Under the pieces are notes generated by a model. That model had not been told where the DNA came from and ran no database searches. It saw nothing but the letters and a program-made list of their open reading frames with translations. Shown in pieces: positions 6,867-11,092 of a stretch of 11,092 bases of DNA. The position numbers and the translations under genes are program-made. Source of the stretch: DATKMG01 sp035541995 (GTDB taxonomy: Bacteria; Acidobacteriota; Terriglobia; Versatilivoradales; Versatilivoraceae); NCBI GenBank assembly GCA_035541995.1, contig DATKMG010000536.1:1-11092 (forward strand), in the 5' to 3' direction. Numbering within the stretch: the first letter of the stretch is position 1; each line of letters starts with the position of its first letter.

Positions 6867-6922
6867 AAAAAATAAAGGCCAGGTGGCTTATGAGGCGACA
6901 GCCTCTGCCAATCTGGCCTTTT
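6867..6922 (-). terminator. Strong three-step hairpin terminator after the ArsR gene
   Basis: Three nested arms pair almost perfectly: AAAGGCCAG/CTGGCCTTT (6874-6882, 6913-6921), TGGC/GCCA (6884-6887, 6907-6910) and GAGGC/GCCTC (6892-6896, 6901-6905), closed by a GACA tetraloop. On the minus strand the stem is followed by TTTATTTTTT, a good U-tract, so it should end arsR transcripts. The plus-strand tail is only TTTT. The U-tract ends 6 bases before the MerR gene's ribosome site, leaving no room for a separate promoter downstream of it. Confidence 0.8.
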
Positions 6923-6929
6923 GGGATTG

Positions 6930-6986
6930 TTGTTCTAACTGAATCAAGAACAAGCCTTGTCTTAAGCAATAGTGTTTCGTTCTTGT
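6930..6986. repeat. Cluster of inverted AAGAACAAG-like repeats
   Basis: TTGTTCT (6930-6936), TCAAGAACAAG (6944-6954), CTTGTCTT (6956-6963) and GTTCTTGT (6979-6986) are alternating or near-inverted copies of one motif within 57 bases. AGAACAA (6947-6953) can pair with the upstream TTGTTCT (7 bp), while CAAGAAC (6945-6951) can pair with the downstream GTTCTTG (7 bp). The cluster lies between the ArsR stop and the terminator, upstream of the MerR-type gene. It could be operator sites or alternative RNA folds. Confidence 0.4.
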
Positions 6987-7008
6987 GCCTCGATTTGCCA
7001 GTCCGACC

Positions 7009-7407
7009 CTATGCTTTTGGGGTCGAGGACGTCTTCCAAGTAATGTCCGGTACATCAGATCCGTATTCTAACGTATGGTTGCTGGAAACAGATTGCAACT
7101 GCGACAGCAAGTCAGTAAAGTCGATCAACTGGTTGTTGAAGATATCCCTGGCCACATCCAGGAGGCGAAAAACGGCGCCATCTTTCACCGAATAATACAC
7201 GTTGTTGCCGTTCTTTCGTGGCACAACAATGTTTCGGGCTCTTAAGAGAGCTAGCTGTTGGGACAATGTGCTCTGCTCGGCGCCGACACGAGAACAAAGT
7301 TCGTTCACCCCGCACTCTCCGTTGCGGAGCGAATCGAGAATTTTAATTCGGAGTGGATGGGCTAGCGCTTTGAAAAACTCTGCTTTGAACTGGGCCAAAT
7401 CGGGCAT
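7009..7407 (-). CDS. ArsR/SmtB-family winged-helix transcriptional regulator
   Basis: The 132-residue protein has the ArsR fold order: FKALAHPLRIKILDSLR (12-28), VNELCSRVGAEQSTLSQQLA then LLRARNIV as the recognition helix-turn-helix, and a beta-wing PRKNGNNVYYSV. DVARDIFNNQLIDFTDLLSQ is the C-terminal dimer helix, and a polar tail of about 27 residues follows. Two cysteines (Cys32 and Cys38, in NGECGVNELC) flank the position of the metal site in some relatives. The canonical ELCVC motif is incomplete, so metal sensing is not assured and thiol or sulfur sensing is possible. ATG at 7407 is preferred over TTG at 7413; neither has a strong ribosome site. No transporter or reductase gene that it would usually control is adjacent. 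A TTGACA promoter overlapping a palindrome lies upstream, suggesting autorepression. Confidence 0.92.
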   Translation of the reverse strand: MPDLAQFKAEFFKALAHPLRIKILDSLRNGECGVNELCSRVGAEQSTLSQQLALLRARNIVVPRKNGNNVYYSVKDGAVFRLLDVARDIFNNQLIDFTDLLSQLQSVSSNHTLEYGSDVPDITWKTSSTPKA

Positions 7408-7451
7408 GCTCAATTACCGATGCAACTATAGTGGTATCTCCAACCTTCCAC

Positions 7452-7480
7452 ATATTCACATATTCAAATATGCTTGTCAA
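7452..7480 (-). promoter_or_regulatory. Promoter and probable operator of the ArsR-type gene
   Basis: The minus strand carries a perfect TTGACA (7475-7480) and, 17 bases on, GAATAT (7452-7457), a weak -10. Between them is the palindrome CATATT-CA-AATATG (7459-7472), preceded by a second CACATATT copy in direct repeat. AT-rich dyads of this kind between -35 and -10 are usual operators of ArsR-family repressors. RNA would start about 40 bases before the gene. The match is visible; binding is inferred. Confidence 0.55.
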
Positions 7481-7689
7481 GCGCATTGAATGATTAGATC
7501 AGCAACTACCGGAGTTCTTGGGATAGGTTCCTTGATTCTGGGTTCCACGCCGAAAGAGACGATCCCGGGTAATCTAACGGCAGCCAAGCTTCTGAAACGC
7601 GAATACCGCACTCCCTGGAAACACCCTTACAGTGGATAGGTTGATTCAATTGAGGTTGAGACAACATACGATCTGGGCCGTGCCAGCTC

Positions 7690-8979
7690 CTAGGGTCGAT
7701 CTTTAATCGGGATATACGGGCGTTCCCTATCGCCGATGTAGATTTGGCGCGGCCGGTAGATGCGGGTCTCCTGGGCATCCATAATTTCTTTGTAGTTGGC
7801 AATCCACCCGGGCATCCGGCCAATGGCAAACATCACCGTGAACATTTCGATGGGAATGCCGATGGCCCGCATGATGATGCCGCTGTAGAAATCGACATTG
7901 GGATAAAGCTTACGTTCGACGAAATAGGCATCGTGCAGGGCCGTCTCCTCGAGCTTTTTGGCAATGTCGAGCAGCGGGTCGCTAATCCTCAAGGCGCCCA
8001 GGACCTGGTCGCAGCGCTCCTTGATGATCTTGGCCCGTGGATCATAATGTCGATAGACGCGGTGCCCGAAGCCCATGAGTCGTTTTCCGGATTTCTTGTC
8101 TTTGGCGGCGGCAATGAACCTGGAGCCATCGTCGCCCGACTTGTGGATTTCCTCCAGCATTTCCAGTACGGCCTGATTGGCCCCGCCGTGCAAAGGACCC
8201 CACAACGCGCAGACCCCTGCGGCAGCACTGGCAAACAAGTTGGCTTTGCTGGAAGCGACCATGCGAACCGTAGAGGTCGAGCAATTTTGCTCGTGATCGG
8301 CGTGGAGAAGGAAGATCAAGTCGAGGGCCTTGACGTCTTCCGGCCGCAATTCGTAATCCTGATAGGGCTCTGAAAACATCATGTGCAAGAAGTTGGCCGT
8401 GTACTTATAGGTTGGCTTGGGATAAATGATGGGCAGGCCTCGGGACTTTCGATAAGCGAAGGCGGCAATCGTACGGACTTGAGAGATTATTCGCGCTGCC
8501 TGCCTATTGAATGATTCCGGTTTTTCCGGGTCCACCAGTTCCGGATAATAACATCCACTGGCATTGATCATCGCAGACAGAATAGCCATAGGGTGGGCGT
8601 GGGGGGGGAAGCCCTCGAAATGGAATTTCATGTCCTCATGCAGTAGCTGATTATCAGAAAGCAGGTCGGTAAACTGTAAAAGATCGGCTCGGTTCGGCAG
8701 TTTTCCCCAGATCAGGAGATAGGCTGTTTCTATGAAAGTTGATTTCTCAGCCAACTCTTGTATGGGGATCCCGCGGTAACGAAGAATCCCTTTTTCACCG
8801 TCAATGAAAGTAATCTTACTTTTACAGGAACCGGTGTTGCCGTAGCCATCATCTAGAGTGATACATCCCGTTTGATTGCGAAGTGATGAAATGTCAATGG
8901 CAAGTTCACGCTCAGTCCCTTCGACTAACGGGAGTTCGTAGACTTTGCCATCCAACTCGATTTTTGCAGTGTTATTCAT
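7690..8979 (-). CDS. gltA: Citrate synthase, type II (GltA family)
   Basis: The enzyme condenses oxaloacetate with acetyl-CoA to citrate and CoA, the entry step of the TCA cycle, in the cytoplasm. At 429 residues with the N-terminal beta-rich extension (IELDGKVYELPLVEGTERE and the following LDDGYGNTGSCKSKITFIDG), it is the longer Gram-negative type. The catalytic triad is present: His264 in GPLHGGANQ, His306 in GFGHRVYR and Asp363 in PNVDFYSG. HADHEQNCSTSTVRMVASS (226-244) is the conserved core. No residues are obviously missing. The ATG at 8979 has only a weak GGA ribosome site, but a perfect TATAAT lies 36 bases upstream. The gene starts 76 bases after the flavoprotein of the redox operon and in the same direction, so it may be partly co-transcribed with it. 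Confidence 0.97.
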   Translation of the reverse strand: MNNTAKIELDGKVYELPLVEGTERELAIDISSLRNQTGCITLDDGYGNTGSCKSKITFIDGEKGILRYRGIPIQELAEKSTFIETAYLLIWGKLPNRADLLQFTDLLSDNQLLHEDMKFHFEGFPPHAHPMAILSAMINASGCYYPELVDPEKPESFNRQAARIISQVRTIAAFAYRKSRGLPIIYPKPTYKYTANFLHMMFSEPYQDYELRPEDVKALDLIFLLHADHEQNCSTSTVRMVASSKANLFASAAAGVCALWGPLHGGANQAVLEMLEEIHKSGDDGSRFIAAAKDKKSGKRLMGFGHRVYRHYDPRAKIIKERCDQVLGALRISDPLLDIAKKLEETALHDAYFVERKLYPNVDFYSGIIMRAIGIPIEMFTVMFAIGRMPGWIANYKEIMDAQETRIYRPRQIYIGDRERPYIPIKDRP

Positions 8980-9014
8980 AGATCGTTCCGGATTCAGAGA
9001 TGATAAGCCCCCAG

Positions 9015-9020
9015 ATTATA
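9015..9020 (-). promoter_or_regulatory. Probable -10 box for gltA
   Basis: The minus strand reads TGTTGTATAATCT, a perfect TATAAT in the 76-base gap upstream of gltA, predicting a leader of about 29 bases. No clear -35 is visible at normal spacing. It allows gltA to be expressed apart from the redox genes upstream. Confidence 0.55.
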
Positions 9021-9055
9021 CAACAATAGGACAGAGCGAAAGATTTGTTTTCAGG

Positions 9056-9889
9056 TTAGAAATCGGCAGGCAGGTGGCGGATTTGCTCCATCGTGAAGAC
9101 CGGCCCCTCCTTGCAGACATAGGCCGGACCCACATTGCATCGACCACATTTCCCGAGTCCGCACTTCATCCGGTTTTCCAGGCTGGTGTAAATGTCGTTG
9201 GGAGCAAGACCCATCTTGTCGAGCACTGGCAATGTATACTTGATCATGATTGGCGGTCCAATTACTAAGGCTATTGAGTTTCCTGCGGAGATTTGCGACC
9301 GTTCCAGTACCGCAGGGACAAAACCGACCTCACCCTTCCAGTCAGAGGTCTCTCCGCCCGGATCGACGCAGCGAACCACCCGGACCCGATCATATCGGGC
9401 CCACTGCTCGAGTTCGTCAGCGAACGCAAGATCCGCGACCGTTCGGGCCCCATAGACAACGGAGATGTCACCGTATCGAGCACGGTTTTCCAGGACGTAC
9501 CAGATTGCACAGCGAATGGGAGGCATGGCAATGCCGCCGCCTACGAAGATCAGGTTTCTGCCCTCCCATTGTTCCACGGGGTAACTGTTGCCATAAGGGC
9601 CGCGAAAGCCTACAGTGTCGCCTTCTTCGATTCGCCAGAGGGCTTCCGTGACTTTGCCCGTCTTTCGAAAACAAAACTCCAGGTGATCCTTCCAGTTAGA
9701 GCTGGAACAAATGTTAAAGGTCGACTCTCCATATCCGAAAGCGGAAAAACACCCGAATTGCCCTACCCGGAAGGAAAAGTTCTGGTTCTTCTCTTTCTCC
9801 CTGAACCGGATTTTTACAGATTTCACATCCGGGGTCTGACGCCTGACTTCAAGAACTTCCATCGGGTCCGGTTTGTAGATATTCTTCAT
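9056..9889 (-). CDS. FAD/NAD(P)-binding oxidoreductase subunit with [2Fe-2S] site (hydrogenase gamma / AsrB / FloxA-like)
   Basis: The 277-residue protein has the ferredoxin-reductase layout used as the NAD(P)H port of soluble Fe-S complexes. An FAD-binding barrel carries RVGQFGCFSAFGYGESTFNI (41-60). The NAD(P) domain opens with GRNLIFVGGGIAMPPIR (110-126) and continues with DISVVYGART. A C-terminal four-cysteine site C243, C248, C251, C259 (in MKCGLGKCGRC and VCKEG) matches the dihydroorotate-dehydrogenase-B-type [2Fe-2S] motif. The start at ATG 9889 overlaps the upstream stop as ATGA, so the frame extension to 9979 is discarded. Family members sit in group 3b hydrogenases, anaerobic sulfite reductase and Flox/Hdr complexes. 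Here no hydrogenase small subunit follows: the next gene is gltA. The electron partner is inferred to be the Fe-S proteins encoded just upstream. Confidence 0.9.
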   Translation of the reverse strand: MKNIYKPDPMEVLEVRRQTPDVKSVKIRFREKEKNQNFSFRVGQFGCFSAFGYGESTFNICSSSNWKDHLEFCFRKTGKVTEALWRIEEGDTVGFRGPYGNSYPVEQWEGRNLIFVGGGIAMPPIRCAIWYVLENRARYGDISVVYGARTVADLAFADELEQWARYDRVRVVRCVDPGGETSDWKGEVGFVPAVLERSQISAGNSIALVIGPPIMIKYTLPVLDKMGLAPNDIYTSLENRMKCGLGKCGRCNVGPAYVCKEGPVFTMEQIRHLPADF

Positions 9890-10890
9890 AAGGGTTGACC
9901 GTTCTTCATAGCCTCCAGCACGTTTAGCACTCCCAGATTGACCGGGCAATTGCGAGTGCAGTTTCCACAGCCAGTGCAAAGAATGTCGCCAAATTTCTCG
10001 GGATAGATTTGGAACTTATGAGTTAGGCGTTGACGTTGTCGCTGCGGCTGTGTGCTTCGTGGGTTGTGGCCAGAAGCATGCAAACTGAAGATAGGGAACT
10101 GGCATGAGTCCCAGTTTTTTGCCCGGATGCCGCCGGCAGCGTTGCCCTCATCCACAATGTCAAAGCAATGGCAGGTTGGGCAGGTATACGCACATGCGCC
10201 GCAACCGAGACAATGAAGAGTCTCGTCGTGCCAGATCGGACCTTCAAAGTTTTCGCTCAGGTAAGTCCTCACTTGGCCGGCGTCAAATTTCTTCGCAGGT
10301 CCCGACGGGGTGCCAGCTTGTTTGGAAGAGGTTCGGGTAACTCCAGAGAATGAGGCTTCCCCTTTTTCCGTGAAGGGTCGGACTTCAAATTCGTCATCCT
10401 GTGCTGGAAGCAGCATTGCATCAGACCCCCGAGGGTCGGCTGGACCCAGTCCCACTGAGGTGCAGAAACACGAATCGTCGTGACTCAGACAAGCCAACGT
10501 TACGACGGTTGTGGCCTGGCGTCGACGGTTATAAAACTCGTCTTGAAAGTCCCAGTTGAATAACTTGTCGAGTATAGGCAGGGCCGCGGCATCACAAGGC
10601 CTGACAGCCAGGACGATTTGCTCAGGGAATGAATCCGGGGCGTCCAATAATTGCAGATCCTTGCCCTCAAAGCGATAACTGTAGATGACCTCGTGACGAG
10701 GAAACACAAACTCCTTGGGAGAATTGGAGGGATGAATGAATCCACTCACGAGAAGTTGTTCGGGATCGGTCAGCCGGGTATAGAGGACAAGGCCCGGCTT
10801 AACCTGCCTCGGCCCAAAGACCTGTTTCCCTTGCCGGAGCCAATCCCTCATCAACTCTCGCAATGCACTTGCGGAAATGACTTCGCTCAT
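9886..10890 (-). CDS. Fe-S protein with two [4Fe-4S] motifs (hydrogenase beta / FloxB-like)
   Basis: The 334-residue protein ends in a dicluster ferredoxin region: C227, C230, C233, C237 in HCLGCGACAYTCP, and C305, C308, C311, C315 in CTGCGNCTRNCP. The N-terminal 200 residues are of the type found in beta subunits of soluble hydrogenases and anaerobic sulfite reductases, with AVRPCDAAAL (95-103) and ACLSHDDSCFC (133-143). Extra cysteines (99, 134, 141, 143, 240, 242, 263) could hold more clusters or a substrate disulfide. It probably wires the NAD(P)H flavoprotein to a further Fe-S partner in the cytoplasm. It starts at ATG 10890, overlapping the upstream stop (ATGA), and its own stop overlaps the flavoprotein start the same way, so the three are tightly coupled. 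A Gln/Arg-rich loop (280-289) is unusual. Confidence 0.88.
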   Translation of the reverse strand: MSEVISASALRELMRDWLRQGKQVFGPRQVKPGLVLYTRLTDPEQLLVSGFIHPSNSPKEFVFPRHEVIYSYRFEGKDLQLLDAPDSFPEQIVLAVRPCDAAALPILDKLFNWDFQDEFYNRRRQATTVVTLACLSHDDSCFCTSVGLGPADPRGSDAMLLPAQDDEFEVRPFTEKGEASFSGVTRTSSKQAGTPSGPAKKFDAGQVRTYLSENFEGPIWHDETLHCLGCGACAYTCPTCHCFDIVDEGNAAGGIRAKNWDSCQFPIFSLHASGHNPRSTQPQRQRQRLTHKFQIYPEKFGDILCTGCGNCTRNCPVNLGVLNVLEAMKNGQPL

Positions 10891-11092
10891 CCGATGAATC
10901 CGTCCTTATCTTGGAGCGAGTAGGAACCAATCAGCGGTTCTGCTTGCGGATCCATGCCCGCACGATATCCAAACTGCTCTTCTGCCGCCTTGGCCAGAGA
11001 TTGGTTTAGGAGACGCAGGTCAATGCCTACAGGGCATACCCGTGTACATTCATCGCACCCAATGCAGCGTCCCGCCAGGTGGAAAGCCCGCG
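10887..11092 (-). CDS. 4Fe-4S protein, C-terminal part, cut by the right edge
   Basis: The last 67 residues are visible. They contain one full cluster motif, GRCIGCDECTRVCPVGIDLR, followed by LLNQSLAKAAEEQFGYRAGM and a polar tail ending in FIG. This tail type (CP-x-GI-x-LRLLN, then FGY-x-AG-x-DP) is familiar from RnfC-like or ferredoxin-type proteins encoded beside hydrogenase/heterodisulfide-reductase modules. At least one more cluster motif probably lies upstream, outside the window. The stop (TGA at 10889-10887) overlaps the next start as ATGA, making it the upstream member of the coupled redox operon. Which family the whole protein belongs to cannot be settled from this fragment. Confidence 0.8.
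   Translation of the reverse strand, partial: RAFHLAGRCIGCDECTRVCPVGIDLRLLNQSLAKAAEEQFGYRAGMDPQAEPLIGSYSLQDKDGFIG

Noticed and set aside
7481..7689. Repeats GGTTCC and GGTTGA-N9-GGTTGA in the spacer between gltA and the ArsR gene
   Set aside because: They are short, imperfectly arranged and without a hairpin, U-tract or promoter. I see no feature I can support here.
7744..8373. Open frame of 209 codons on the plus strand
   Set aside because: It lies wholly antisense to the catalytic core of gltA, has no ribosome site or recognisable protein features, and is explained by codon bias of citrate synthase.
9293..9898. Open frame of 201 codons on the plus strand
   Set aside because: It is antisense to the flavoprotein gene, whose domains are complete and convincing. 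The translated product has no family features.
9056..10890. Group 3b [NiFe] hydrogenase (HydBGDA)
   Set aside because: The beta- and gamma-type subunits are present, but no small (delta) or large (alpha) hydrogenase subunit follows. Citrate synthase is next, and an additional Fe-S gene precedes.

Overview
The window holds parts of several unrelated bacterial operons. GC content is moderate (roughly the low fifties by eye). Signal peptide style, gene families and the Fe-S electron-transfer genes suggest a Gram-negative, probably uncultured anaerobe or facultative anaerobe. Acidobacteriota or a deltaproteobacterial-type lineage would fit, but this is a low-confidence guess. There are no tRNA or rRNA genes, CRISPR arrays or insertion sequences. 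Most of the sequence is ordinary. The odd parts are a decayed DNA ligase gene, the regulatory DNA around two small regulators upstream of panBC, and an incomplete Fe-S/flavin redox operon leading into citrate synthase.

Layout. (1) 1-806: the start of a uroporphyrinogen-decarboxylase-family gene on the minus strand, running off the left edge, with a perfect TATAAT upstream. Back to back with it on the plus strand is the C-terminal remnant of an ATP-dependent DNA ligase with two in-frame TGA codons. I see nothing convincing in 664-806. (2) 807-1502: a small exported protein with an internal tandem repeat (minus strand), then a gene-free stretch with several inverted repeats and a terminator-like hairpin. 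(3) 1503-4694: a plus-strand run of a DUF421/YetF membrane protein, an unrecognised 252-residue protein and a full-length ABC exporter half-transporter. (4) 4756-7407, minus strand: transcription would run arsR-type regulator, strong hairpin terminator, miniature MerR-type regulator, panB, panC. PanB and PanC catalyse two steps of pantothenate (vitamin B5) synthesis and lie 9 bases apart in the same frame. (5) 7690-8979: gltA, type II citrate synthase, minus strand, with its own TATAAT. The 7481-7689 spacer shows nothing I can name. (6) 9056-11092, minus strand: three genes joined by ATGA overlaps (an Fe-S protein cut by the right edge, an Fe-S protein with two ferredoxin-type motifs, and an FAD/NAD(P) plus [2Fe-2S] subunit). 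They look like the electron-input module of a Flox/heterodisulfide-reductase-type or hydrogenase-type soluble complex.

How the genes work together. The redox trio would pass electrons between NAD(P)H and Fe-S carriers. Citrate synthase starts the oxidative or biosynthetic TCA entry directly downstream. PanBC feeds coenzyme A synthesis, so gltA and panBC are thematically linked through acetyl-CoA, but nothing in the sequence proves shared control. The ArsR and MerR proteins carry no visible target other than their own region and panBC.
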